Assembly: GCA_900074725.1 (NCBI GenBank)
Contig: LT598461.1
Coordinates: forward strand, 620,001-684,000
DNA: 64,000 nucleotides
Source: Lachancea dasiensis
Lineage: Eukaryota; Ascomycota; Saccharomycetes; Saccharomycetales; Saccharomycetaceae
Direction: 5' to 3'
How positions within the stretch are numbered: position 1 is the first letter of the stretch; each line of letters starts with the position of its first letter. Shown here piece by piece: positions 21,558-31,091 of this stretch. The notes under the pieces were generated by a model. It worked only from the letters and a program-made list of their open reading frames with translations. It was not told the DNA's origin and made no database searches. The translations under genes were made by a program, and so were the position numbers.

Positions 21558-22949
21558 TTATTTATAGTTTTTGAGGGTTCTTCTAAGAGCCTTGTAGATG
21601 CCAAAGGCTCCAACAGATGTAAAGGCAAGTATCACAGCTTGGAGATAAACTAGAATTTTTTTCTGTCGTTGTTCCTTTAGAATAGCCTTGTGATAGGGAA
21701 TTTCGGCTTTGAAAGACACCATGGTATAGAGTGGAATCCAATTATCCTTGAGCAATCTGCCTAACAAAGTGTCAAGCTTTTTGCGCATCAAGTAGAGCTT
21801 GGAAGTGACGCTGTGGGACATTTCTTTGTAGTTGTTCTTGGCAAGCTCGATAATCGAGACTAAGTCTGTGTGTCTCTTTTCACTGTACTCACCAAATGCA
21901 GCGGAGCGATCACCTTGGTGCTTATCGAGGAGCTGCATTAGAACTTTGACATCTTCGAAGCCACAGTTCATACCTTGTCCGTAAAAGGGAACCATGGAAT
22001 GGGCTGCGTCACCAATTATTATGGCTTGGCCCCTGTTCAAGTGATACGGTTTACATTCTACGCACATCAAAGCGCCGCGAGGATTTGACTCAAACGCATT
22101 CAGAGCCTGTTCTGTCCCAATCAGCTTCAAGGCATCCGAGAAATTGTGGCGTAAGAACTCTTCGATTTTGGCTCTAGAATCAAGACTTTCCAGGAGGGCC
22201 CAGGGTCCGAAAAAGGTAGAAGTGAAGGATCCATCTCGGTTAGCAAGCGCAATCAGCATAAAGTTATGGCGTGGCCAAATGTGCAGATGGTTGGGAGAAA
22301 TAGCGAACGGCCCGTTGAATTCTCTGTTGGTTTCAGCAGCTGGCGGGATGTAGAGCTCAATGTAGCAACAATCGACGTACTCCTGCGAGTAATCCATTCG
22401 AGTGTTATGTTGTATTTGGGATCGAGTAGTCGAGTAAGCACCGTCGCAACCGACTACAAAATCGAATTCGTAATTTTTGGTGGTCAAATTGGTCGCAAAC
22501 ACGCAGACTTGTTTCCCAGTTCCCGCCGCAGCGAACTTGATCTGAGACAACTTGTGTAAAAATTCAGTTTTAACATTGGTCAATTTGTCTACTTCATCCA
22601 AGAGGTTGTTGTTGAGTAACCCGCGATCAATGGAATTTATGCATTCTCCGAAGAGACCGTAATCCTGGGCCTCCTGATTTCCATCTCGATCGTGAATCAT
22701 TCTGCCATGCATGGGTATAATATCCCTCAATACCCGCTCACTAATCTGCTTGTCGATGAATTCCAAAGAAGTTATGCCTCGAGCGGAGATAGCCAGGTTA
22801 ATAGATCGAAGGTTCCTGTCCTCGGTAGTGCTCAATCTGGGATCTGGACGGTATTCAAAAAGGGTCACATCGTAATCCCTTTTCGCTAAAGCAATGGCTG
22901 TGAGACACCCTACTAGTCCAGCACCGATCACGGCGACGGATTCAGACAT
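21558..22949 (-). CDS. BNA4: Kynurenine 3-monooxygenase
   Basis: From the ATG at 22949 the protein is 463 aa (S. cerevisiae 460) and begins with the FAD-binding motif [18 protein letters not shown]. The flavin monooxygenase DG motif region ([12 protein letters not shown]) and [22 protein letters not shown] follow. The tail is hydrophobic ([21 protein letters not shown]) and fits anchoring in the outer mitochondrial membrane. Reaction: hydroxylation of L-kynurenine to 3-hydroxykynurenine with NADPH and O2, in the tryptophan-to-NAD pathway. The frame stays open 71 codons upstream, but that extension lacks family similarity and the start chosen puts the Rossmann motif at the N terminus, as usual. 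Confidence 0.96.
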   Translation of the reverse strand: MSESVAVIGAGLVGCLTAIALAKRDYDVTLFEYRPDPRLSTTEDRNLRSINLAISARGITSLEFIDKQISERVLRDIIPMHGRMIHDRDGNQEAQDYGLFGECINSIDRGLLNNNLLDEVDKLTNVKTEFLHKLSQIKFAAAGTGKQVCVFATNLTTKNYEFDFVVGCDGAYSTTRSQIQHNTRMDYSQEYVDCCYIELYIPPAAETNREFNGPFAISPNHLHIWPRHNFMLIALANRDGSFTSTFFGPWALLESLDSRAKIEEFLRHNFSDALKLIGTEQALNAFESNPRGALMCVECKPYHLNRGQAIIIGDAAHSMVPFYGQGMNCGFEDVKVLMQLLDKHQGDRSAAFGEYSEKRHTDLVSIIELAKNNYKEMSHSVTSKLYLMRKKLDTLLGRLLKDNWIPLYTMVSFKAEIPYHKAILKEQRQKKILVYLQAVILAFTSVGAFGIYKALRRTLKNYK

Positions 22950-23530
22950 GATAGTGTGGTGGATCACCGTAGTTAATGTTGGAACTGTCAAGTCATCATG
23001 ATGGCCCGATTTCATATGAGAGATTACGTACTCAATGACCGTGAGCATGACTGGACGTCTGCCAGAGAAAGAGAAGGTGATCGAAATGCGCCAACGACAC
23101 ATAATAAATGCTTTGGCGAGCCAAAGAGGAACAGGGTCAAAGAGCTTTTTTCGATTTGTCAAGAGCTATGTCTGAATTACTACCCGGCAAAGTTGTTGAA
23201 GATCCAGAAGAACCTTACCGACGTTGCGATCCCAATGCGACAATGACACCGCCGTAAGTACACCAATCAGCCTTGGAAAGCGACATATCTTGGGCCTCGG
23301 GCGCTTTTCAAGACACTTGTGTGGTGGTCTGAACTCCCGCACCCCAAACTCAATGGTATACATGTTCTGGCACCCAAAAGCCTCCGCGGCTTATGTACGG
23401 AGGTCGAATTTATATATATATACCTGACTCGAAAGAAAGTGAATTCAATTAAACAAACATTACGGTGTGATACCTCAGAAAACATAACATACTATATACT
23501 ATTAAAAAAGTCCGAGTCTCATTTGCACGA
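22950..23530. other. Intergenic region upstream of BNA4
   Basis: About 580 bases between the BNA4 start and the stop of the downstream-lying transporter, with an alternating TA tract at about 23411-23420 as a possible TATA element. No gene recognised. Confidence 0.55.
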
Positions 23531-25480
23531 CTATGAAGCGTGCTCAACTTGCTCGACACTAGCTTTGTCGTCCCATTCCATAGCCTTGATAGCCAAGCGG
23601 TGGTGACGATCCAATGGAGGGTCTCTGGAAACGTGCTTTCTACGCAGGATATACTCCTGGAAATCCGGCCACAATTGTTTGGCTTGGTATGCAATACGAG
23701 AACGAAGCGGAACGTCGAAAACTTCATCCAGCTCTTCCAAAGTCAACTGTTTGGTTTCAGGCATGAGGAAATAAACCAAGAACCAGCCCACAACATTCCA
23801 GGCCGCGTAAAAGCCGAATGCACCTTGTGGGTGGAGGGCGTTCAGCATACGGGGCCACGTCAACGACAAAATGAAATTGAACCCCCACAGAAAAATGGTA
23901 AACAACGAAGCGCCAATGGCCCGCACGTACAGAGGGAAAACTTCACCTGCGATGACAAACGGAACCACACCGCAGCCGAACGAGTAGATGGCCGAGAAGA
24001 TGTATATGCCCATGGCTACGACCCCAATGCGCGCTTGCTCACCGGGGATCCAGAATGCAAAACCGGTGACAAGCAAAAACACGGCCATCCACGGGAAAGT
24101 GTTGAGCAACAAGAACCTGCGCCCAAACCGATCGATCATGAAGAAGGCCGGCAGGGCAAAGAAGAAGTTGACCAGACCGAAACCGAGGGACGCAGCCAAG
24201 GCGGAAATCTCGGTGAAACCGGACTCCAGGAAAATGGCGGACGAGTAGTATGCAATGACGTTGATGGCGCAGAACTGCTGCATGAAGGCGCAAATGAAGG
24301 CCACTATGAAAGCGTTGCGGTTACGTCTCACGGAGAACACCTCCATCAACCTATTCACGTATGGTTTTTCAAGAGACTCCTCCTCCATCAACAAAACGTG
24401 CTGGTAGAATAGATCGCGGCAGGCCATGATGCGGTGAGCTCTGATGTGGATGGTACTTTCATACGCCTCTTTGAAGCGGCCTTTCCCCATGAGCCAACGT
24501 GGAGACTCCGGGCAAAAAGGGATCTGGAACAGCACCGCGATCGCCGGCAGCATGGCGGAGGCCAGCATCAAACGCCAGTTCAGGCCGCCGCTGACCACCC
24601 CGCTCCCGACCTTGCAAAAAATCAGCGTGAACACGTAACCCCACATGATGCCAAACGCGGTGAATGTCTGCCAGTTCATGCAAACAATCCCGCGCAGCTT
24701 CTTGGTGGAACACTCGGCCAGATACACACTGACCGTGGCGGACTTGGGCCCTATGCCAAACCCCAGCAAGAACCGCATGGCAAACAGGTAGTGCCAGCCG
24801 CGCTCTCCGGTGGGTGCAAACGCCTGGAGAAGGCAGGTGATGGCCGAGATCAGGCAGGTGAGGAAAATCACCCTTTTCCGCCCCAGCCGGTTGTTCAGCC
24901 AATCCGTCATCCAGCATGAGACACCCGCGCAACACAAGTATGGCGCACCGTTGATCAGACCCGTGAGCCAATCGTTGCGCTGCGTGGCAGCGCCCAGGGC
25001 CAGAGGGTCCGGGTAGTACAGCAGAGCGCCGTTGATCACGGTTTCGTCCATACCCTGCACGGCAGCACCCATGGCAGAGGCACATATGATGGCGATCAGT
25101 TTTTTCGGGATGTTTTTGAACGGGTTGTGTTCCTCGTCGTACAGCGCCAGCCGCTCCTCTTCGGTGAGAAACGACATGTGGTCGTACCTGTCCGGGAGCC
25201 GTGCCAGCGCCGCGGCACGGCCAAACATGTCCCCGTCGTTGGGGAGGTCGTACTTGTGCGCAAACGCACGGCCCATGTTCATGACTTGCTCCTCGGAGTA
25301 CTCCGCAAGGACGTTGTCCGACAGCAACGGCTCCGGTCCGTTTTTCTCCGAGTCTGCGAGCGACATGGAATCCGCCTTGTTCTTATCCAGCAGCGGAGCG
25401 GCGCCGTGGTTGGCGTCGTGATGCGACACGCGTGGTTTGTCCAGCGACGACGCGGACGCGGACTCTGACTTGCTCGACAT
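23531..25480 (-). CDS. Major facilitator sugar-porter family transporter (hexose/polyol/inositol-like), accessory
   Basis: The product is 649 aa with a long charged cytosolic N terminus (about 125 residues), then about 12 hydrophobic segments. Sugar-porter signatures are present: GRKR at residues 200-203, PESPRWL at 324-330, RFGRR in the loop after the second half begins, and PETKQLTLEEL near the end. AVQGMDETVINGALLYYP in the first membrane segment resembles a filamentous-fungal and yeast subfamily that usually reads GWDQT-NGA. That subfamily is distinct from Itr1/2 and the Hxt proteins, and I recognise no direct S. cerevisiae orthologue. Substrate cannot be stated from sequence. Third codon positions are visibly GC-rich, unlike BNA4 next door. 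It sits between BNA4 and MRX3, where S. cerevisiae has no such gene. Confidence 0.88.
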   Translation of the reverse strand: MSSKSESASASSLDKPRVSHHDANHGAAPLLDKNKADSMSLADSEKNGPEPLLSDNVLAEYSEEQVMNMGRAFAHKYDLPNDGDMFGRAAALARLPDRYDHMSFLTEEERLALYDEEHNPFKNIPKKLIAIICASAMGAAVQGMDETVINGALLYYPDPLALGAATQRNDWLTGLINGAPYLCCAGVSCWMTDWLNNRLGRKRVIFLTCLISAITCLLQAFAPTGERGWHYLFAMRFLLGFGIGPKSATVSVYLAECSTKKLRGIVCMNWQTFTAFGIMWGYVFTLIFCKVGSGVVSGGLNWRLMLASAMLPAIAVLFQIPFCPESPRWLMGKGRFKEAYESTIHIRAHRIMACRDLFYQHVLLMEEESLEKPYVNRLMEVFSVRRNRNAFIVAFICAFMQQFCAINVIAYYSSAIFLESGFTEISALAASLGFGLVNFFFALPAFFMIDRFGRRFLLLNTFPWMAVFLLVTGFAFWIPGEQARIGVVAMGIYIFSAIYSFGCGVVPFVIAGEVFPLYVRAIGASLFTIFLWGFNFILSLTWPRMLNALHPQGAFGFYAAWNVVGWFLVYFLMPETKQLTLEELDEVFDVPLRSRIAYQAKQLWPDFQEYILRRKHVSRDPPLDRHHRLAIKAMEWDDKASVEQVEHAS

Positions 25481-25628
25481 TTTTTTGGCAGTGGCCAGTT
25501 TTCGTGAGATATTGGTATGTTATGGCGCTTCCAGGCTTCGTGAGCGACTTCGGGCGCGATACGTGTGGGTCTTGGAAAACCTGCCTCTGGGTGTGTTTCC
25601 TCGATAGCTTCTAGAAAGCTCCCCGAAA

Positions 25629-25774
25629 GCTCCTCGACAACTGTTTGATAAAATTTGATAGCTCCTCGGTAGCTTCTCAATAGCTCGATAGCTCCTCGAA
25701 CGCTCCTCGACAACTGTTTGATAGAATTTGATAGCTCCTCGATAGCTTCTCAGTAGCTCGATAGCTCCTCGATA
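25629..25774. repeat. 73 bp tandem duplication built from a degenerate GATAGCTCCTC unit
   Basis: Two copies (25629-25701 and 25702-25774) share the core CTCCTCGACAACTGTTTGAT and differ at a few positions. Inside and around them the short unit GATAGCTCCTC / GATAGCTTCTC recurs many times, from about 25600 to 25790. It lies 150-300 bases upstream of the transporter ATG, within its promoter or leader. Confidence 0.85.
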
Positions 25775-25906
25775 CTCCTCGATAGCTACTCGTCCCCTGT
25801 CAGGCCCCCCGTATTTATACCTCCCTTTTTTTAGCCTACTCTAGCCAGACATGCCTTTTCTCCACACTGCCGCTGGTCATCGGTCCAGCGAACCTGCCAG
25901 TAGCGC

Positions 25907-25995
25907 CTTAGCCTCGGCCTCAGCTGAGCCTGAGCCTTAGCCTTGGCCCCAGCTTAGCCTAAGCCTAGCCTTAGCCTCGCCTAGCCTGCCTGGCT
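25907..25995. repeat. Imperfect GCCTTAG/GCCTCAG short repeat tract
   Basis: The tract reads as a string of variants GCCTTAG, GCCTCGG, GAGCCTGAG, GCCTAAG and GCCTAG. Both strands carry the CCTnAG pattern. Low-complexity DNA upstream of the transporter; function unknown. Confidence 0.75.
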
Positions 25996-26508
25996 GTTCG
26001 GAAACGCTGGGCTCACGCCAGAGTGAGTCGAGGACGCCAAGCGCGCAGTGCTTTGACGTACCACTTGCTTCAGCTCGAAACAACGGCTCGGCAGCAATAA
26101 CGCGGGGCCTTGGCTCTTGCGTGGGCCGTCTACTCCGCACCATGCTGGAAAGCGGAAGCAAGAGAGGGCCTTGTATTACGTACGCGGGACCTCACCAGGG
26201 TTCTGGCGGAGTCTGGGACGGGGAAACCCGGAGCGCGCAGTGCATGAGGACACCTCAGACGGGCCCGGACCGCACTTGGCCGGGGAAGCAGCAGAACAAA
26301 GGGAGCCCCCGCCGGGGAAACTGTCAGCGACAGAACAAGGCCCGGAGCAAGCGCATACGCCACGGTGGCGGCCTCGAGCCCGCAGCAGCGGGGGCCGGGG
26401 CAAAGGGAGCACGTGACGCGCGGGCGCCGCGTAGGGCAGTGTCACGTGCGGAGGCCCGGGACCCGGGTCGTCTCTGGCACGTGGGATCTGTTGTGCGCCT
26501 GCTTCGGG

Positions 26509-26775
26509 CTGTTGCAGAGCACGTGAACGTCTTGCGGTGGCCACAACGTGCATCACGCTCTTCATACGGGGTACCGAGGAGCATCCGGAACGCAATGCAG
26601 CGATTCTGGCTGCTGGGGACATCTCCGACACACTGCTACGAACACTGTCACTGTCACGTGGTCTGTTGCACTGTCACCTCGTAGCATACTGTCACACCGG
26701 CTGTCACACCAGCTGTCGTAATACCTCTGTTACAGAGCGTGTGAACATCCTAAGATGACCACAACGTGCGTGACG
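26509..26775. repeat. Diverged 49 bp direct repeat, copies 218 bp apart
   Basis: Copy A is 26509-26557 and copy B is 26727-26775. Both contain CCACAACGTGC and CTGTT-CAGAGC. By eye they match at 38 of 49 positions, and 9 of the 11 differences are transitions. The CACGTG in copy A (26520) is CGTGTG-like in copy B. CTGTCAC also recurs five times between 26645 and 26710. Confidence 0.7.
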
Positions 26776-26804
26776 TGCTGCTACCTAGTAAACTTAATGG
26801 AATA

Positions 26805-26852
26805 GATGCTGTTGTAGATGCTGTTGTAGATGCTGTTGTAGATGCTGTTGTA
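26805..26852. repeat. Four exact tandem copies of a 12 bp unit
   Basis: GATGCTGTTGTA is repeated four times without change, then the sequence becomes GCCAAC. It is not inside a recognised gene. Such a tract is likely to vary in copy number between strains. Confidence 0.95.
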
Positions 26853-27789
26853 GCCAACTACGGACACCAGAGGGTGTCTTCTTCTCGCTGCGAGGGAGAT
26901 TCAACTTATTTTGCTTTTCGCCCTTCTCACTTGGGAGAGCACAGCGCGTCAGCAAGTTAGACCACGCCTTACAACCTGAGGCACGTGACAAGGCAAATAA
27001 ACACATAGCATGCTACCTTGGGAGATGCAAGCAGAGAGACGATCAATATCCCACGAGAATGCGATGCCAAGCATTGGAGGCAGTTAGCAAGGACCAATGG
27101 CTGCTTGGTGGAACCTCTTGAGGGTGGACTAGATTACCTAGCATACAGGCTAAAGGATCACGTCGTTTTCCAGCCCTTTGCTTTCCCGCACTTTCGTAAC
27201 ACTACACTAAACTCTCGGTGTTTTACTAAAGTTCTCGACAATACTTCCTCGTTGGTCGGCGTCAACCTACAGCGTTCGATGGTTTCAAGAACCCGCATTG
27301 AACTCTGATCTGATTGGAATTGGTGACAATTCAGTTGAGAATTGGATCAGGGAAGAAAAATCAGAGACCAAAAGCCCACCTGCTATCAACAATCGAGGCC
27401 CTGGTAACCCCCACGAGGAAGAACAAGAAGACGTAAGACTACTTCCAAGCGATTCAGCGTGCTATGATCGAAGAAAATGCTATCAGTTGGTAAAGTGGGG
27501 GCCCTAACCTAAGTAGTAGTACATATATTATGCTCTACATGCGTGGAAATGCTTGATTAGCTCTATCTCGTGTCATCGCTAGAAGCATGGCACGTTCGTA
27601 GCACGCTCAACTGTCCCTCGGCTTGTGTCAAGCACAAAAAGCTTTACGTTAAAAGGTACTGGGTCCCGGATTCGTCGGGCTCGTGATCAGTGGTGCTATC
27701 TACATACACACACACACATGACATCTCCTGGCCGGCCCCAAACATCTCCTACTCGTTAACCTCCCCAGAACCACTTCTCTACACCTGCG

Positions 27790-28509
27790 ATGGCCCTCAG
27801 AACCGCTTCCAAGTTCATATTCACGCCCATAGCAGGGTTTGGCCTGGGATTGGCCACTTTCCTACAGTGCTGGCCAGCAGTCAATGAAAACAGGCTGAAA
27901 ACCCTTACGCTAAAGCGGCCCCTCGAGGAACAGCGGCGGGACATCATACACCAGTTACAAAAGCATGAGATATTCCGGGATCTCATGCGGCGTGAGAACG
28001 TTGAGCAATGGTCTCAGAGCGAGAAAATCTCACAACCGCATCGCGACAGTCATGTGGGGCAGGGGTTGTTGTACGGTCCAGGAAGGCTCGAGATCGACCC
28101 ATTGGTGCTCCACGATCCGGACTCGCAAGAACTAGTGGTTTTCTACCATCTCGGCCACAACCTCAACAACGAAAAGGGCAAGGTTCACAAGGGCGTCGTG
28201 GCGCTGCTGTTGGACGAGGCATTGTGCTATTGTGGCTTTCCGACTTTACCGAACAAAGCGGGTGTAACTGCTAAACTAGACATCAACTTTTGCCACGACG
28301 TACCCACCGACTGCACGGTCGTGCTGAAAGCGCACGTAATAGAGTCCAGGGGTCGCAAGTGTGTCATCGGAGGCTCATTGCAGACGCTACCGTCTCGCAG
28401 CTGGTACACGCCCTGGAAAGCGGAAAGCTCAACGGTCTTGGCTACCGCTACCTGCATACTGGTTGAACCTAAGTGGTTCAAATACGCGAAATGGATGCGC
28501 CCCGATTGA
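27790..28509 (+). CDS. MRX3: Hot-dog-fold (thioesterase-like) mitochondrial protein, probable MRX3 orthologue
   Basis: The 239-residue product starts with a basic/hydrophobic segment (ALRTASKFIF, then FGLGLATFLQCW) that suits mitochondrial targeting or a membrane anchor. The C-terminal 140 residues have the 4HBT-like pattern VHKGVVALLLDEALCYCGF, the long helix preceded by a His-Gly-like turn, then beta strands (TAKLDINFCHDV, TVVLKAHVIESRGRK). Such folds often hydrolyse acyl-CoA, but the substrate is not evident. The name rests mainly on position: S. cerevisiae YBL095W lies between BRN1 and ROX3, as this gene does apart from GLO3. FMP10-type proteins (UPF0644) are the other candidate family. 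Confidence 0.68.
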   Translation: MALRTASKFIFTPIAGFGLGLATFLQCWPAVNENRLKTLTLKRPLEEQRRDIIHQLQKHEIFRDLMRRENVEQWSQSEKISQPHRDSHVGQGLLYGPGRLEIDPLVLHDPDSQELVVFYHLGHNLNNEKGKVHKGVVALLLDEALCYCGFPTLPNKAGVTAKLDINFCHDVPTDCTVVLKAHVIESRGRKCVIGGSLQTLPSRSWYTPWKAESSTVLATATCILVEPKWFKYAKWMRPD

Positions 28510-28790
28510 GCTCAAATATTTCGCTACTTGTTTGTCCGTCTTAGCTAATGTCAGTTTGGTAAAAAGTGATGATCCGGATTTCACTTAATCGTTTTTAACC
28601 ACCTCTTTATATACCGATAACCAGAACAATCGACAACACGAGCAGGAGAAGGACGAAACCACAGATCTCCATCCGTACGTACTGGATCAACCGCCCTTCC
28701 ATCATAGACACGTATCTACAGCTCTACATTTGCTAGATACGACAAGCTAGTTGCTGTTTATTTTGGGTTACAATTGTCAAATAATATTCC

Positions 28791-30203
28791 ATGAGTGACG
28801 AGTCAGGTGAAGTATACAGTACGAAGGAGGAAACTGCCAACGTTTTCCGCAAACTCACCTCCAAACAGGACAATCGTGTTTGTTTCGATTGCGGTACCAA
28901 GAATCCAACATGGACGTCGGTGCCTTTCGGTGTGATGTTGTGCATCCAATGTTCTGCAGTACACCGTAACTTGGGGGTTCACATCACATTCGTGAAGTCC
29001 TCGAATCTTGACAAGTGGACCGTTAACAATCTAAGGAGATTCAAACACGGTGGGAACCACAAAGCGCGTGAATATTTCATGAAATACAACGGAAAGCAAT
29101 TTTTAGGCACCAACGTGGACGCGCGCATGAAGTACACCAGTTCCGTGGCTAAAAACTACAAGAGCCATCTCGATAAACTAGTTGCTAAGGACATGGAACA
29201 ATATCCTGGAAAGATCGTCTTGGATGCGGAGGAAGACGCTGGGGATCTTTCAACAGGCTCCGGCTCCAGTTCGGTTGGATCCTCTAAAAACAACAGTGTA
29301 GACGACTTCTTTTCCAGTTGGGAAAAGCCTGCCACCGCAGCAGGCTCCTCGTCACCCAAAATACTGTCGCCTTCCAACACCGGCAACTCCAGAACCGCTT
29401 CTAAAACCTCTATTTTGTCAGGCACCAGTAGTAGTAGAAGAAGAGCGACGAATGCCCCAGGCGCCACTAAAAAACACTCGATTTTATCCTCCGGGCGGAA
29501 ATCTACTCGAGTAAGCGCACAAAAAGTGGGCAAATCTGAAGCTGAGAATATGTTTGACGATTTTGAAAAGGCAGCTTTGCTAGAGGCAGACGAGGTCACG
29601 CCGAAAATCAACCGTTCCTTAACTTCAGAGCCCAAAACGATTTATGATCAACCGGCCCCTGTGAAAATAGGCTCTTCTCTAGAATCTGACGCTTCTGAAT
29701 ATAATGACGGTATTGCATTCGATCAGGTAAAAGCTGGCTTTGTATCGTCTGAGGCCGAAACTGCTAAGCCAAAATTGGCCAAACTTGGTTTTGGTATGAT
29801 TATGAATGATGCTGAGCAATTGGCCAATAATGCTAAAGAAGCTAAAAGAGCGGCTTCAGGCCCCAAATATACAGGCAACGTTGCTGCTCAATACGGTAGT
29901 CAAAAAGCCATTTCTTCCGACCAATATTTTGGAAGAGGCACATACGATGAAGATGCTTCCCGTGAGGCGAAGGATAAGCTGAAAAGCAATTTTAACAATG
30001 CTACTTCAATATCATCTTCCACCTATTTTGGAGAGGAACAGCCTGAGGTTGATGAATTTGGCCGCCCAAGATTGGACACTCAAACCAGCGGATTTGTGGA
30101 TTTCAATAACGGGGCTGACGATGAATTCCAGGTAATCAAGGACGTCGTCGAACAGGGTGCGCAAAAACTAGGCAACTACTTGAGGGACTACTTGAGGAAC
30201 TGA
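28791..30203 (+). CDS. GLO3: ADP-ribosylation factor GTPase-activating protein (COPI retrograde traffic)
   Basis: The product is 470 aa (S. cerevisiae Glo3 493). An N-terminal ArfGAP zinc finger has C31, C34, C51 and C54 in CX2CX16CX2C spacing and the arginine finger R59 in [10 protein letters not shown] Ser/Lys-rich middle region would bind coatomer and SNAREs. Two copies of the Glo3 regulatory motif follow near the C terminus ([10 protein letters not shown] and [10 protein letters not shown]). The extreme C terminus is amphipathic. Role: stimulates GTP hydrolysis by Arf1 on COPI vesicles in Golgi-to-ER traffic. It is convergent with ROX3. In S. cerevisiae GLO3 lies near SCS2 (YER120-122), here nearby as well. 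Confidence 0.96.
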   Translation: MSDESGEVYSTKEETANVFRKLTSKQDNRVCFDCGTKNPTWTSVPFGVMLCIQCSAVHRNLGVHITFVKSSNLDKWTVNNLRRFKHGGNHKAREYFMKYNGKQFLGTNVDARMKYTSSVAKNYKSHLDKLVAKDMEQYPGKIVLDAEEDAGDLSTGSGSSSVGSSKNNSVDDFFSSWEKPATAAGSSSPKILSPSNTGNSRTASKTSILSGTSSSRRRATNAPGATKKHSILSSGRKSTRVSAQKVGKSEAENMFDDFEKAALLEADEVTPKINRSLTSEPKTIYDQPAPVKIGSSLESDASEYNDGIAFDQVKAGFVSSEAETAKPKLAKLGFGMIMNDAEQLANNAKEAKRAASGPKYTGNVAAQYGSQKAISSDQYFGRGTYDEDASREAKDKLKSNFNNATSISSSTYFGEEQPEVDEFGRPRLDTQTSGFVDFNNGADDEFQVIKDVVEQGAQKLGNYLRDYLRN

Positions 30204-30479
30204 TCACAAGCCTGCACTATATGGCTTTAACAACACGTAAATAAGACTTTGTAAAATGTGGTTCCAGTATTAGCAGATTTGATCCTAGTGGTTGTCAAAT
30301 TAAGGTCATACAGGCCACACGAGTCACCAATTTGAAAAAACCATTAAACTAAACATACATGTATGTGTATATGTAAAGAGCGTATCATACCCCATTTTAT
30401 CATTAACCTGGCATTTGACGAACGTAATCGCTGCGAGAATTGCGTCTATTTCCCTAAAGTTCCTAATACGTAACTTCTC

Positions 30480-31091
30480 TCACTCCAACCTTCTTCTCTT
30501 CATATCCTCCTGTAAATCACTATTCGGAGTCGCCATAGAACTGCCGCTGGATTTGTTTTTGCGTTTTCTCGGTTTCAGCGTGTTGCCACTACCATCCAGG
30601 TCGAAGGCAAGGTCGTCCGCTTGAAATCCGTTAGCCTGAAATTCCGCAGGATGGCTTCTTTCAAATTGAGAGAGTACCGCCTGGCAAACGTCCCAGTCCA
30701 TGTTTTGCGGTTGAAATAGACCTGCATCTCGGTCGCACATGAGTTGGTGCCATTGCTCTGGGGTCATATCTGCGGTTTTGTGCACTTGGGGTACCATGTC
30801 AGGGTTGTTTTGGAACAGAATAGGCGCGATGTCACCTCCTTTCCCGTTTTCTCGCGTTGGAATCACGGAGAATTTGCCCGAAAGGTCGTTTATCTGGTTC
30901 TTGTACGATTTCCGCAACTTAACAGCCTTTGTTCCGTCTGGGTTCGTGCGCGCCACCTGCTGGGATATGTTCTGAAGTCCGTACACGGATATCAGATCGT
31001 CCAAGGGGTTGGGCTGCTGTGGCTGGTATAGTGAGGCCGGATCAACGTAGTAGTAGTAGGCCGGGGAATAGTGATCATCCATCGTGGTCAT
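30480..31091 (-). CDS. ROX3: Mediator head subunit Med19
   Basis: The 203-residue product (S. cerevisiae 220) has a Tyr-rich N terminus ([15 protein letters not shown]). The Med19 core reads [39 protein letters not shown] and [19 protein letters not shown] basic C terminus (RKRKNK, MKRRRLE) follows. A second Met at residue 4 could also serve as start. Role: Mediator subunit needed for regulated RNA polymerase II transcription. Its position next to RPL32 (divergent) matches YBL092W-YBL093C. Confidence 0.95.
   Translation of the reverse strand: MTTMDDHYSPAYYYYVDPASLYQPQQPNPLDDLISVYGLQNISQQVARTNPDGTKAVKLRKSYKNQINDLSGKFSVIPTRENGKGGDIAPILFQNNPDMVPQVHKTADMTPEQWHQLMCDRDAGLFQPQNMDWDVCQAVLSQFERSHPAEFQANGFQADDLAFDLDGSGNTLKPRKRKNKSSGSSMATPNSDLQEDMKRRRLE

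Larger units (their letters stand above)
26410..26987. promoter_or_regulatory. Cluster of six CACGTG E boxes, four of them full GTCACGTG
   Basis: CACGTG occurs at 26410, 26443, 26478, 26520, 26655 and 26982. Four (26410, 26443, 26655, 26982) extend to GTCACGTG on one strand, the Cbf1 consensus; the core also suits Pho4, Tye7 or Ino2/Ino4-type bHLH factors. One site per about 4 kb is expected by chance at equal base frequencies, so this is strong clustering. It lies about 0.9-1.5 kb upstream of the transporter and 0.8-1.4 kb upstream of MRX3. Confidence 0.75.
25481..27789. other. GC-rich, repeat-bearing 2.3 kb divergent intergenic region
   Basis: This region separates the transporter (minus) from MRX3 (plus). 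The 60 bases at 26401-26460 are 75 percent G+C by count, far above the surroundings. It contains a 73 bp tandem duplication, GCCTTAG-like short repeats, a diverged 49 bp direct repeat, a 12 bp tandem repeat and six CACGTG boxes (separate entries). Open frames on both strands at 26121-26684 look like products of high GC and show no domain. It is presumably a long promoter; it could also hold an unrecognised RNA gene. Confidence 0.7.

Noticed and set aside
22950-23162. 71-codon in-frame extension of BNA4
   Set aside because: The family starts directly with the FAD Rossmann motif, as the ATG at 22949 does. The extension reads as non-coding.
23540-24412. 290-codon and other long frames antisense to the transporter
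   Set aside because: They arise from GC-rich third positions of the transporter gene on the opposite strand. The transporter has clear sugar-porter motifs; the antisense frames have none.
26121-26684. 187-codon frame and overlapping frames on both strands in the GC-rich region
   Set aside because: High GC removes stops in all frames; composition is Arg/Gly/Pro/Ala-rich with no domain. Long frames on both strands overlap, which argues against any one being real.
26410-26987. Centromere (CDEI-type GTCACGTG sites)
   Set aside because: No AT-rich CDEII of the usual length and no CDEIII-like TTCCGAA follows any of the sites; the region is GC-rich instead.
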